Source of the DNA: Candidatus Solincola daggyaiensis
Lineage (GTDB): Bacteria; Actinomycetota; Geothermincolia; Geothermincolales; RBG-13-55-18
Direction of reading: 5' to 3'
Length of the DNA: 38,861 bases
Assembly: GCA_015711825.1 (NCBI GenBank)
Contig: JACVJD010000021.1
Span: 1 to 38,861 of the forward strand
The stretch's first letter is position 1. Every line of letters starts with the position of its first letter. The notes below the pieces were generated by a model. That model did no database searches, was not told where the DNA came from, and saw only the letters and a program-made list of their open reading frames with translations. The translations under genes were made by a program, and so were the position numbers. This document shows, piece by piece, positions 1 to 7,582 of this stretch.

Positions 1-702
1 GATGAACTGGGCCTCGTAGCGGTAGTCTTCGGCCTGCACGGTTCCCTGCGCCGCCGCCTGCACTACCTCCTCCTCGATGGCCTGCAGCTCCTCGCCGCTC
101 AGGTAGGCGAGCATCCCCTCGAAGATGGCCAGAAGCCCCCTTCCTCCCGCGTCCACCACCCCGGCGTCCTTGAGCACCGGCAGGAGATCGGGAGTGTGAT
201 CCAGGGTTTCCCTGGCCTTGAGCGTCACGCCCGCAAACCAGTCCTGCAGGGTAATTCCTCCCCCCTTGAGGCGCTCGCCCTCCTCCGCCGCCTCCCGCAC
301 CACGGTGAGAATGGTTCCCTCCACCGGCTTCATCACCGCCCGGTAAGCGACCTCCGAGCCCCTGGAGAAGGCGCGGGACATCACCTCCACGTCAACCGCT
401 TCGCTCTCCCCCAGCACCTCGGTCATGCCCTTGAGGATCTGGGACAGCACCACCCCCGAGTTCCCCCTCGCCCCCATAAGGGAACCGCGCGAGATGGCCT
501 GGCAGAGGTTTTTCATGTCGTGGTGGTTGATGTCCTTGACGGCGTCTCTTACCGCCTGCATGGTGAGGAGCATGTTGGTGCCGGTATCCCCGTCGGGAAC
601 CGGAAAAACGTTCATGGCGTTTATCTCATCTTTGTGGACCCTCAAGGCCTCGATGGCCCTGTCCACCAGCCCCACGAGATCCCCCGCCCCGAGTTTCTCC
701 AC
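1..702 (-). CDS. DAK2-domain protein, FakA-like (3' end cut by window)
   Basis: The first 234 codons read through to the window edge, so the C-terminus is missing. The N-terminus shows the DAK2/DhaL nucleotide-binding signature NVFPVPDGDTGTNM near residue 30, then SRGSLMGARGNSGVVLSQ and a DAGGRGL motif, all typical of the YloV/FakA family. FakA is the ATP-binding subunit of fatty acid kinase and phosphorylates exogenous fatty acids held by FakB. No FakB is in the window, so the substrate is inferred. The GTG start at 700-702 has a GGAGGCG Shine-Dalgarno (711-717) 8 nt upstream; the upstream Asp23 gene stops at 723. The yloU-yloV type pairing beside rpmB is a conserved arrangement, which supports the assignment. 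Confidence 0.9.
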   Translation of the reverse strand, partial: MEKLGAGDLVGLVDRAIEALRVHKDEINAMNVFPVPDGDTGTNMLLTMQAVRDAVKDINHHDMKNLCQAISRGSLMGARGNSGVVLSQILKGMTEVLGESEAVDVEVMSRAFSRGSEVAYRAVMKPVEGTILTVVREAAEEGERLKGGGITLQDWFAGVTLKARETLDHTPDLLPVLKDAGVVDAGGRGLLAIFEGMLAYLSGEELQAIEEEVVQAAAQGTVQAEDYRYEAQFI

Positions 703-722
703 CGTCCGCCCGCCTCCAGCGC

Positions 723-1088
723 TCAGTTTACCCTGACCCCCTGCACATGCACCTGCACCTCTTCCACCTTGAGACCGGTGCTGCTCTCAACCATGTACTT
801 GACCTGCTCGATGAGGTTATGCGCCACTTCGGCGATGTTGATCCCCGCCTCTACGATGACGTAAAGGTCGAAGCTCACCCCCTCATCGTGGCGGCGTAAG
901 CGCACTCCCTTGCGCAGCGACTCCTTCCCCAGGAGCTCCGCCACGCCCTCGTGAAAGCTCTGGCTGGCCATGCCCACGATGCCGTAACAGCGCGTGCAGG
1001 TGAGTCCGGCCAGGTCCGCCAGCACTTCGTCGCTTATGGTTATCCTGCCCAGGGGCTTCTCGTCCTGACGCGGTTTCTCGTGGACCAT
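723..1088 (-). CDS. Asp23/Gls24 family envelope-stress protein (YloU-like)
   Basis: A 121-aa protein with the Asp23/Gls24 pattern: an N-terminal GRITISDEVLADLAGLT segment, a central GIVGMAS turn and a C-terminal valine-rich VEEVQVHVQGV strand. Proteins of this family are small cytoplasmic or membrane-associated factors linked to alkaline or envelope stress; their biochemical role is unsettled. The ATG at 1086-1088 follows AGGAGG (1098-1103) with good spacing. It lies directly upstream of the FakA-like gene and probably shares its transcript. It is divergent from rpmB, with an extended -10 promoter in the intergenic space. Confidence 0.88.
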   Translation of the reverse strand: MVHEKPRQDEKPLGRITISDEVLADLAGLTCTRCYGIVGMASQSFHEGVAELLGKESLRKGVRLRRHDEGVSFDLYVIVEAGINIAEVAHNLIEQVKYMVESSTGLKVEEVQVHVQGVRVN

Positions 1089-1124
1089 CTTTTCAAGCCT
1101 CCTACTTCCGTGCGGAACAGAAAG

Positions 1125-1130
1125 ATTATA
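1125..1130 (-). promoter_or_regulatory. Extended -10 promoter for asp23-fakA pair
   Basis: On the minus strand TATAAT is preceded by TGC, a TGn extended -10. No good -35 stands at 16-18 nt. It lies about 35 nt upstream of the Asp23 start codon. Confidence 0.55.
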
Positions 1131-1175
1131 GCAACCGGCGGCGATGCATCACCACAGAGGGGGAAAAAGCGTCTA

Positions 1176-1204
1176 TTGTCACTGCCTGCGCCTTCTGCTA
1201 CCAT
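1176..1204 (+). promoter_or_regulatory. Promoter for rpmB
   Basis: TTGTCA (1176-1181), a 17-nt spacer, then TACCAT (1199-1204) preceded by TGC. Predicted start is near 1211, giving a leader of about 20 nt that carries the GGAGGAGGT ribosome-binding site. Confidence 0.6.
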
Positions 1205-1231
1205 ACATCCGTATGATCGGAGGAGGTAAAG

Positions 1232-1417
1232 ATGTCGAGGATATGCGATATATGCGGCAAGAAGCCCGGCTTCGGCTTCAACATAAGCCATTCCCACCGC
1301 AAGACCAAGCGCAGGTGGAACCCCAATATCCAGAAGGTCAGGGCGGTGCTTGACGGCAGGCCCACGCGCGTCAACGTCTGCGCCAAGTGCATGAAGGCCG
1401 GCAAGGTAAGCCGATAG
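1232..1417 (+). CDS. rpmB: 50S ribosomal protein L28
   Basis: A 61-aa L28 of normal length, beginning MSRICDICGKKPGFGFNISHSH and containing the family core KTKRRWNPN and RVNVCAKC. The two CxxC pairs (CDIC near residue 5 and CAKC near 53) mark the zinc-binding form of L28. The ATG follows a strong GGAGGAGGT site at 1219-1227. L28 is a structural protein of the large ribosomal subunit. It is divergent from the Asp23-FakA pair, a neighbourhood known from many Gram-positive bacteria. Confidence 0.97.
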   Translation: MSRICDICGKKPGFGFNISHSHRKTKRRWNPNIQKVRAVLDGRPTRVNVCAKCMKAGKVSR

Positions 1418-1513
1418 CGGAACCCCCGCGCCATCCCCCTCTTTTGCCGGGAGATCTACTGCCCAGCCATGGAGGTCGACGTAGCCACTCGTCCACGATC
1501 GATCGCAAATCAA

Positions 1514-1541
1514 AGGGGCGGCACCCGCTCGCACCGCCCCT
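1514..1541. terminator. Hairpin between rpmB and lipoprotein genes
   Basis: An 8-bp stem, AGGGGCGG (1514-1521) with CCGCCCCT (1534-1541), around a 12-nt loop lies between the convergent ends of rpmB and the lipoprotein. There is no clear U tract on either strand, so termination is probable but weakly supported. Confidence 0.4.
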
Positions 1542-1609
1542 CGATATCCATCAGCCCACGGTTCCCGGGTCAGATGCTGACCCAGATCGCCGCCGTGGAG
1601 TGCCTGTGA

Positions 1610-2200
1610 TCAGGACTCCAGCTTCTTGTCCAGCTTGATCTGCTCCGCCTCCTTCATCAGCTTGTCGATATCGTCTCCCAACTCCTGCAGCATGGTCATC
1701 TCCTCGCTCTCCATCATCATGGTGATCAGATCGACCTGCTGCCCCTGGGCAAGGGCGGTAAGGGCGTCGCTGAGCTTGGTCAGCAGGGTCTGGGCCGCCG
1801 TGAGCTGCTTTTTCATCAGCTCGATGGCCTCCATCATCTTCTCCGCGTAGTCCTTGTAATCCTGCACCCCATCCAGGCCGGTTATCTTTTTGTACTCGGC
1901 GTATGCGGCATCGATATCCTTACCGATGGCCGTGAAGGTGTCCTCGAACTCCTTTTTAAGGGCCGTTCCGGCCTCGCCGGTAAAGGCGGAGTAATCGCCC
2001 CCGATGGCCTTGGTGGCTATCTCGGTCTGCTTTTCCTCCAGGCCCTCCCAGGTGGTCTCCACCGCGTCGATGTACTCGTCGCCCTTCTTCATGTAGGACT
2101 TGGCCTCGTCCTTGTTCTTGTCGCCGCCGCAGCCGGCCACCAAGGCCAGCGTGGAAAGACACAACGCGGCGACGAGCATGGCTACCAGAAGCTTCTTCAT
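1610..2200 (-). CDS. Predicted lipoprotein, helical, function unknown
   Basis: A 196-aa protein beginning MKKLLVAMLVAALCLSTL with lipobox LVAGC, so Cys-24 should be lipidated and the protein anchored outside the membrane. The mature part is almost entirely charged amphipathic helix (repeated Lys/Glu segments such as MKKGDEYID and KKEFEDTF) and looks like a helical bundle or coiled coil. The chosen ATG (2198-2200) follows GGGAGGTAAAGG; the reading frame extends upstream by 22 codons but without a ribosome site. I do not recognise a named family. It appears monocistronic and has its own TATAAT box at 2268-2273. Confidence 0.8.
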   Translation of the reverse strand: MKKLLVAMLVAALCLSTLALVAGCGGDKNKDEAKSYMKKGDEYIDAVETTWEGLEEKQTEIATKAIGGDYSAFTGEAGTALKKEFEDTFTAIGKDIDAAYAEYKKITGLDGVQDYKDYAEKMMEAIELMKKQLTAAQTLLTKLSDALTALAQGQQVDLITMMMESEEMTMLQELGDDIDKLMKEAEQIKLDKKLES

Positions 2201-2601
2201 TTCCTTTACCTCCCTAAGACTCAACCTACACACTTGGCGCCAACGGCTCAACGGATCCTCTCGCATAATTATATTCCATGTATTCCATGCATATACCCAT
2301 CAATCCTTCTCCTTCCTATAAAGAGCGGGCGTTAAACGAGGGTTCTCAGCTCCGTCCCATACCGGGTCCGGGTCATACGTTTTCCTTCACCTCATATCGG
2401 GTCGTCCTTCATGGGCCCTCGCGGCAAAGCATGTCCTGGGGCAGACACGCGCCTTCTCCAGGGTTTCCCGCGAGGCCAGCGACGGATGTCCTTCCCTCGC
2501 GCCGTTGCCGTTGCTCCTCCATCACTTGCCCTACCTCCCGCCATTCCCGCAGCGGAGGAGCCACAGCGCACGGGTTCACCGACAAACCCGGCGCTCGCCC
2601 T
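2201..2601. other. Intergenic, lipoprotein promoter and thiD 3' hairpin
   Basis: No convincing gene is present. On the minus strand a TATAAT (2268-2273) lies about 60 nt upstream of the lipoprotein start, flanked by a short direct repeat (TGGAATA twice). The rest is GC-rich sequence with no pattern I can name. Confidence 0.5.
2566..2594 (-). terminator. Hairpin after thiD
   Basis: The stem CGGGTT/AACCCG (2571-2576 with 2585-2590) is extended by GCGC/GCGC across a one-base bulge and starts 8 nt after the thiD stop. No U tract follows on the minus strand, so it may be a transcript-end structure rather than a strict intrinsic terminator. Confidence 0.4.
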
Positions 2602-3420
2602 TTATCCTGGGCAGTTAGGATGGACGGGACCCCTGCCCGCTCCCAGGCGAAGCGAGCCCCTCAGGGCCCGCAGGGTGTCCTCCCTGGCCCCGGCCGCGGC
2701 GGCATGCGGCGGCTCTCCCCTCGCCAGTCGAGTCGCCAGGGATGTGGAGTAAACACAGCCCGTGCCGTGATCATCCCTTGTCTCCACCCTGGGCCCCCTG
2801 AACTCCAGCATACGCACCCCGTCGTAAAAGACGTCCACCGTCTCGCCCCCCGCAAGGTGCCCGCCCTTCACCACCACGTATCGCGGTCCCAGCCCGCGTA
2901 GGGCATGCGCCGCGGCTCGCATCCCCTCCAAGTCAACCACCTGGAAACCGGCGAAAGCCTCCGCCTCTGCCAAGTTGGGGGTGAAGAACGCGGCCAGGGG
3001 CAGAAGCTCCTCGACCAGCGCCTCCCGTCCTCCCTCGTCCATAAGGCGGTGCCCGCTGGAAGACATCAGCACCGGGTCCACCACCAGGTTCGGCGCGTGA
3101 TTGCGCGCAAGTATCCCGCCCACCGCCTTCACGATCTCCGGGCTGGCCAGCATTCCCGTCTTCACCGCCGCCACCCGGAAATCCGCCATCACCGCTTCCA
3201 GTTGCGATTCCACCACCCATACCGGAAGGTCGAAGCGCGACAGCACGCCCAGGGTGTTCTGGGAAGTGATGCTGGTGAGCGCGCATACGCCGTGGGCTCC
3301 CAGGGCGTGAACGGCCTTGATGTCCGCCTGCAAGCCCGCGCCACCGCCGGAATCGGAGCCCGCCACCAGCAATACCACGGGCCGCTTCACCATCTCCATC
3401 CCCCCGCGCACCAGGCTCAC
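2602..3420 (-). CDS. thiD: Hydroxymethylpyrimidine (phosphate) kinase
   Basis: ThiD phosphorylates HMP and HMP-phosphate to HMP-PP for thiamine synthesis. The 272-aa product shows the ribokinase-like signature: VAGSDSGGGAGLQADIK near the N-terminus, TSITSQNT, VVDPVLMSSSGH, and the C-terminal anion-hole motif DDHGTGC. It ends with the family's GRGPV segment. The GTG start (3418-3420) overlaps the thiL stop as GTGA, implying translational coupling; in-frame ATGs at 3399 and 3393 are alternatives because the SD sits very close to the GTG. It is the last gene of the thiamine operon. Confidence 0.95.
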   Translation of the reverse strand: MSLVRGGMEMVKRPVVLLVAGSDSGGGAGLQADIKAVHALGAHGVCALTSITSQNTLGVLSRFDLPVWVVESQLEAVMADFRVAAVKTGMLASPEIVKAVGGILARNHAPNLVVDPVLMSSSGHRLMDEGGREALVEELLPLAAFFTPNLAEAEAFAGFQVVDLEGMRAAAHALRGLGPRYVVVKGGHLAGGETVDVFYDGVRMLEFRGPRVETRDDHGTGCVYSTSLATRLARGEPPHAAAAGAREDTLRALRGSLRLGAGRGPVHPNCPG

Positions 3421-4397
3421 CTCTCCTTGAAATGCTCATACCCGCAGCGCCCGAAGTCCACCCTTCGGCCTTGGCGATCCACCAACTCCACTCCCTTGCC
3501 GGACACCGTGGCGCCGATGACCGTGAATGCGCCTGCTTCGACCAGACCCTCCATTGTCTCCGCCTCCGCCACCACTATGAGCTCGTAGTCCTCGCCACCG
3601 CTCACGGCGGCCTCCAGCACATCCTCCCCCATGGCCGACGCAACGCGGCGAGCTTCCTCTGATATGGGTATATCTTCCATTATGACCCTGGCGCCTACTC
3701 CGCTCTCCTCGCAGATATGCCCCAGGTCGCGCAGGAGCCCGTCGCTTATGTCTATGGCCGCCGACGCCCCCGCCTCCAGTGCCTTCCTCCCTTCCCGCAG
3801 GCGCGGCCTCGGATAGAGGTGGCGCGCGGCGCAGTATGCGTCGCTCCCGCCGCCCGACATCAGCGATCTCAGCCCCAGGCTCGAATCCCCCAGGGTGCCG
3901 GTAACCGCGACCAACTGACCGGGGCGCGCCCCGTCCCGGGGCAGGAAGGACTCCCCCTGCAGCGCGCCCACCAGGCACACGGAGACGAACATGCGCTCGG
4001 GCGAGGTTACCACATCCCCCCCCACCACCGCACACCCGAATTGGTCACCGCAATCGCGCAGGCCGCGGTACATCTCCTCTACGGCCTCCACCTCGACTTC
4101 CGCCCCCAGGCCCAGCACAACCAGGGCGTAGGAGGGCGCACCGCCTCCCATGGCGGCGAGGTCGGAGAGGTTCACCGCCAGCGCCTTGTATCCCAGGGAA
4201 TGCCACGAGGCGTAGGCGGGGTCGAAGTGCACTCCCTCCACCATGGCGTCAACGGTGTAAGCGTAATATTCACCCCCGCGGGCACGAAAAACGGCCGCGT
4301 CGTCGCCCACGCCGCGCACCAGCCCCTCCCGCTCGAGACCCAGCCGCAGCCTGATGGCGGCGATGAGCCCGAATTCCCCCAGGTCCCCAACACGCAT
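3417..4397 (-). CDS. thiL: Thiamine-monophosphate kinase
   Basis: ThiL converts thiamine monophosphate to thiamine pyrophosphate with ATP, the final step. The 326-aa protein opens with the family pattern VGDLGEFGLI, carries GVGDDAAVF (metal and ATP binding) and TVDAMVEGVHF, then NLSDLAAMGG, VVGGDVV, VTGTLGDSSLGL and AIDISDGLLRDLGH. Length is normal. I chose the ATG at 4395-4397, preceded by GGGGGTGAGAGG; a GTG at 4404-4406 would add three residues but overlaps that site. The gene lies 42 nt after thiC and overlaps thiD. Confidence 0.95.
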   Translation of the reverse strand: MRVGDLGEFGLIAAIRLRLGLEREGLVRGVGDDAAVFRARGGEYYAYTVDAMVEGVHFDPAYASWHSLGYKALAVNLSDLAAMGGGAPSYALVVLGLGAEVEVEAVEEMYRGLRDCGDQFGCAVVGGDVVTSPERMFVSVCLVGALQGESFLPRDGARPGQLVAVTGTLGDSSLGLRSLMSGGGSDAYCAARHLYPRPRLREGRKALEAGASAAIDISDGLLRDLGHICEESGVGARVIMEDIPISEEARRVASAMGEDVLEAAVSGGEDYELIVVAEAETMEGLVEAGAFTVIGATVSGKGVELVDRQGRRVDFGRCGYEHFKER

Positions 4398-4439
4398 CCC
4401 TCTCACCCCCGTAAGAGCCCTTTACCATCGGGTCAGGGA

Positions 4440-5753
4440 TCAATCGCACACCGGCACCTCGTCCTTTCCGAGGTAATCGCCGATGAAGCGCATGGCACAG
4501 AAGTCGCCGCACATAGTGCAGGCCTTTTCCCCCTCCACTTGGCGTTCGCCGAACATCCTGCGCGCCCTTAAGGGGTCGAGGGCAAGGCGCAATTGCCCCT
4601 CCCAGTCCAGCCTCTTCCTGGCGCGGCTCATCTCCAGGTCCCAGGCGCGCGCCCCGGGCACCCCGCGCGCCAGGTCGGCGGCGTGCCCCGCGATGCGGGT
4701 CACCACCACCCCCTCCCTGACGTCTTCCGCCGTCGGCAGTCCCAGGTGTTCGCGGGGCGTGACGTAGCAAAGGAAGTCGGCTCCCGCCAGGGCGGCGATC
4801 GCTCCCCCTATGGCGGCCGCGATGTGATCGTACCCCGCCGCCACGTCGGTGACCAAGGGGCCCAGCACATAGAAGGGCGCTCCGCGCGTCACCGCTTTGG
4901 CCATGCGCACGTTAGACTCCACCTCATGGAGCGGTATGTGCCCCGGCCCCTCTACCATGCACTGCACGCCGGCCTCGCGGCAGCGCCGCACCAACTCGCC
5001 CAGGACCACCAGCTCGGCCATCTGAGCGGAGTCGCTGGCGTCCTCGATACATCCCGGCCGCAAACCGTCTCCCAGGGAGAGGGTCACCTCGTGCCTGCGC
5101 GCTATCTCCAGTAAGCGGTCGAAGTCCTCGTAAAGGGGGTTTTCCTCCTGGTTGTGGAGGATCCATCCCGCCAGGAAGGCCCCGCCCCGGCTCACGATAT
5201 CCGCCACCCGGGGATTGGCTCTCAGGGTCTCCAGCACCCTCGAGGTAACCCCGCAATGCACGGTTATGAAATCCACCCCCGAGGCGCAGTGATCTTCCAC
5301 CGCCCGGAAGATATCCTCCTTGGTCATGGCCACGATGCCGCCCCTCTCCTCCTGAGCCCTCACCGCCGCCTGGTAGATGGGCACCGTGCCCACCGGCACG
5401 GGAGAGGCGGACACCACCGCGTTTCTGACCTCGTCGATAGGCCCTCCCGTGGAAAGGTCCATGACCGCATCCGTCCCCGCCTCCACCGCCGCCTTGAGCT
5501 TGTCGAGCTCTTCCCCGATGCCCGCGTAGTCGCTTGAGGTGCCGAGGTTGGCGTTGACCTTGGTGCGCGAGCCCCCGCCCACCACGCAGGGCCTCTTCAA
5601 AGCGTGGGCGCGGTTGCGGGGGAGCACCGCCCTGCCCTCCAACAGCGCCTGCGCCAAGGTTTCCGCATCCATGCCCTCGTCCTCCGCCAGCTTTTCCAGC
5701 TCCTCGAAATACTCGCCCGCCCTCAGGCGCTCCAAAAGCGTCCTCTCCTTCAT
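4440..5753 (-). CDS. thiC: Phosphomethylpyrimidine synthase (radical SAM)
   Basis: ThiC rearranges aminoimidazole ribotide into HMP-phosphate using SAM and a [4Fe-4S] cluster. The 437-aa protein is the short form lacking the long N-terminal domain of many proteobacterial enzymes. Visible motifs are KVNANLGTSSD, MDLSTGG, GTVPIYQA, FITVHCGVT, GDGLRPGC and EGPGHIPLHEV. The C-terminal cluster motif is C412-TM-C415-GDF-C419 (CX2CX3C), one residue shorter than the often-cited CX2CX4C. It starts 4 nt after the thiE stop, with a GAGAGG site overlapping the end of thiE. A BzaF-type paralogue making hydroxybenzimidazole is possible but unlikely inside a full thi operon. Confidence 0.94.
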   Translation of the reverse strand: MKERTLLERLRAGEYFEELEKLAEDEGMDAETLAQALLEGRAVLPRNRAHALKRPCVVGGGSRTKVNANLGTSSDYAGIGEELDKLKAAVEAGTDAVMDLSTGGPIDEVRNAVVSASPVPVGTVPIYQAAVRAQEERGGIVAMTKEDIFRAVEDHCASGVDFITVHCGVTSRVLETLRANPRVADIVSRGGAFLAGWILHNQEENPLYEDFDRLLEIARRHEVTLSLGDGLRPGCIEDASDSAQMAELVVLGELVRRCREAGVQCMVEGPGHIPLHEVESNVRMAKAVTRGAPFYVLGPLVTDVAAGYDHIAAAIGGAIAALAGADFLCYVTPREHLGLPTAEDVREGVVVTRIAGHAADLARGVPGARAWDLEMSRARKRLDWEGQLRLALDPLRARRMFGERQVEGEKACTMCGDFCAMRFIGDYLGKDEVPVCD

Positions 5754-5757
5754 CTCT

Positions 5758-6405
5758 CTACCTCTCTTTCCGGTGAGCGTCCACGATCAACCGCAGGCGC
5801 CTCACCGCCTCCAGCATGTCAGGCGCGGCGCTCACCGCCGAGATCACCGCGATACCGTCCGCGCCCGCCTCCAGGACCTGGGCGGCGTTCGCGGCGTCTA
5901 TGCCGCCTATGGCCACGATGGGAATGTCCACCGCCTCTCTTATCATCCTCAAGCCCTCCAGGCCGATGGGCATTCCCGCATCCGGCTTGGTGGGCGTGGC
6001 GAAAACCGGTCCCACGCCGAGATAATCCGCGCCCTCGCCGCACGCCGCCAGCGCCTCCTCCACCGTGCTCGCCGAGACCCCCAGGATCCTTTGCGCCCCT
6101 AAAAGGCGGCGTGCCGCCCCCGCGGGAAGATCATCCTGCCCCAGGTGCACGCCGTGAGCCCCGCTGGCCAGGGCCACGTCCACGCGGTCGTTTACCAGGA
6201 AAAGGCATTCGCCTTCCGACCGCGACAGCAGGCGGGATATCTCTTCGGCCCGGCAAAGGAGCTCCCTCCCCCCCGCTTCCTTATCCCGCAGCTGTACCGC
6301 GTCGGCTCCTCCCTGCAGAGCGGCCCGGGCCATGTCCAGATGACCCACGCCGTGGGCGGGATCGCTGCAGGTCACGATGTATAAGCCCAGGATCGATGCT
6401 TTCAT
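5758..6405 (-). CDS. thiE: Thiamine-phosphate synthase
   Basis: ThiE couples HMP-PP with the thiazole phosphate to give thiamine phosphate. The 215-aa TIM-barrel protein has the classic order: GLYIVTCSD, GGADAVQLRDKE (pyrophosphate and Mg binding), LFLVNDRVDVALASGAHGVHLGQDDLP, GVSAST, ADYLGVGPVFATPTKPDA, and VAIGGI. Length is typical. The ATG at 6403-6405 is 1 nt after the stop of a possible 33-aa ORF that fills the gap after thi4. Confidence 0.96.
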   Translation of the reverse strand: MKASILGLYIVTCSDPAHGVGHLDMARAALQGGADAVQLRDKEAGGRELLCRAEEISRLLSRSEGECLFLVNDRVDVALASGAHGVHLGQDDLPAGAARRLLGAQRILGVSASTVEEALAACGEGADYLGVGPVFATPTKPDAGMPIGLEGLRMIREAVDIPIVAIGGIDAANAAQVLEAGADGIAVISAVSAAPDMLEAVRRLRLIVDAHRKER

Positions 6406-6406
6406 G

Positions 6407-6508
6407 TCAACCAGCCCTTAACGCTTCCCGAACCCTGGCGCATGTCCGCAGCATATCCCGAGACGCCGGCCGCACCCCTTGTCTCCCCACCGCCACCCGT
6501 ACGGTCAT
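6407..6508 (-). CDS. Possible 33-aa ORF between thi4 and thiE
   Basis: The ATG (6506-6508) overlaps the thi4 stop as ATGA, and its TGA stop lies 1 nt before the thiE ATG, so it fills the gap exactly. A GGAG lies about 10 nt upstream inside thi4. The product begins MTVRVAVGRQGVRPASRD, is basic and shows no domain; it is too short for ThiS. It could be a real small protein, a translational bridge, or chance in GC-rich DNA. Confidence 0.3.
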   Translation of the reverse strand: MTVRVAVGRQGVRPASRDMLRTCARVREALRAG

Positions 6509-7290
6509 GGTCTTAGGAGCTCCAGGGCCAGGCGGGCCGCCTCCCTTCCCGAGAGCAGCATGCCTCCGAAAACCGCTCCCATGCGGTGGGATCCGAAGAC
6601 GGCGTTGGCGGTCATTCCCGCCACGATCAGCCCGGGATACACCTGGCGGGTGTTGTGCACCAGCTCTTTTTCCCCTTTCTCCGCCCACATGGACCTCTCC
6701 CCCGCCACCGCACCGTCCCCGGTCAGCAGGCGGAGCCCCGGCGCTTTCCTGGCCAGGGTGCGGCACACCTCGGCATCGTGACCGGTGGCGTCGATGACCA
6801 GGCGTGACCTCAAAGCCAGGGGATCGACGTGCAAGCCCGCCCTCTCCACCGCCATCCAGTTGAGCACCACCCCGCAGACGCGGTCGCCTTCCCTCACTAC
6901 CAGGTCCTCCACCCCCATGCCGATCCAGATGCGGGCGCCCGCCTCGATGGCGGATGCGGCGCTGCGCGACACCGCCTCCACCGCGTCCACCACGAAGAGT
7001 CCTTCACCGCACGGCTTAAGGCTCACGCCCGTCTCCTCCATGATCTCGCGCGCTTCCTCCTGGATCACGATGCGCGGGAAGAGCATCCCGCCACCCCACA
7101 TGCCACCTCCGACATAAAGATGGCGCTCGAACACCGCCACGCGCGCCCCCGCCTTCGCCAGGTAGCGGGCCGCGGTTAGGCCGCTGGGGCCGGCGCCGGC
7201 CACCGCCACGTCCAGTTCAAGGTCCTCCAGAAACTCCTCGGCGAAGGAACGCACTATGGCCGAGGTTACCGCCGTTTCCTCCAAGGTCAT
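6505..7290 (-). CDS. thi4: Thiazole synthase, Thi4 family, His-type
   Basis: Thi4 makes the thiazole moiety of thiamine from NAD and glycine. The 261-aa protein has an FAD/NAD-binding N-terminus (DVAVAGAGPSGLTAARYLAKAG), a GGGMWGGGMLFP motif and the C-terminal AGMTANAVFGSHRMGAVFGGM signature. At the position of the sulfur-donating cysteine of yeast THI4 the sequence reads GLHVDPL, with His-154. That indicates the catalytic, sulfide-using prokaryotic type rather than the suicidal Cys type; this follows family knowledge and was not tested. The ATG at 7288-7290 has a GGAGGAGG site; upstream in-frame codons lack one. First gene after the TPP riboswitch. Confidence 0.94.
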   Translation of the reverse strand: MTLEETAVTSAIVRSFAEEFLEDLELDVAVAGAGPSGLTAARYLAKAGARVAVFERHLYVGGGMWGGGMLFPRIVIQEEAREIMEETGVSLKPCGEGLFVVDAVEAVSRSAASAIEAGARIWIGMGVEDLVVREGDRVCGVVLNWMAVERAGLHVDPLALRSRLVIDATGHDAEVCRTLARKAPGLRLLTGDGAVAGERSMWAEKGEKELVHNTRQVYPGLIVAGMTANAVFGSHRMGAVFGGMLLSGREAARLALELLRP

Positions 7291-7355
7291 CTTTCCTCCT
7301 CCGCTTTCCCGCATCTTTCCACCCCGTCCTGCTCCCAAGCATCATCGGCCTGCGT

Positions 7356-7379
7356 CGCCGGCGATCTCTTTCGCCGGCG
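7356..7379 (-). other. Perfect hairpin in thi4 leader
   Basis: A perfect 9-bp stem, CGCCGGCGA with TCGCCGGCG, around a 6-nt loop lies about 65 nt upstream of the thi4 start and after the attenuator. It has no U tract; it could stabilise the leader or act in folding. Confidence 0.4.
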
Positions 7380-7398
7380 CTCTTCCTCTCCATGGCCT

Positions 7399-7434
7399 AA
7401 AAAAGCGCCGCTTACCTGAACAGGTATGCGACGC
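7399..7434 (-). terminator. Riboswitch-controlled intrinsic terminator
   Basis: On the minus strand GCGTCGC pairs with GCGGCGC (one G-U) around an inner ACCTG/CAGGT stem and is followed directly by six T residues (7399-7404). It lies just downstream of the TPP aptamer and upstream of thi4, so it is the expected attenuator, formed when TPP is bound. Confidence 0.8.
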
Positions 7435-7454
7435 CGAAATCTCTGAACATTGGC

Positions 7455-7530
7455 ACGTTCCCTACGCCGGCATTACCCGGATCAGGTTCAAGGGTATGCT
7501 CTCAGCTCCCGCTCGGGAGCACCCCTACAT
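7455..7530 (-). promoter_or_regulatory. TPP riboswitch aptamer
   Basis: On the minus strand the element runs TAGGGGTGCTCCC, a short stem-loop, GCTGAGA, ACCCTTGAACCTGATC, CGGGTAATGCCGGCGTAGGGA. The CTGAGA box binds the pyrimidine and the ACCTGATC-GGGTAAT-GCGTAGG part binds the pyrophosphate arm, which is the universal THI-box pattern. It lies 165 nt upstream of thi4 and controls the whole operon through the terminator at 7399-7434. Confidence 0.96.
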
Positions 7531-7576
7531 GCAATAAACCCATTTTTCAAACCCGCCCACGGAGCGGTTCTTTATT

Positions 7577-7582
7577 ATCATA
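7577..7582 (-). promoter_or_regulatory. Probable -10 of the thiamine operon
   Basis: TATGAT on the minus strand about 45 nt upstream of the TPP aptamer. No canonical -35 is visible at 16-18 nt. Confidence 0.35.
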
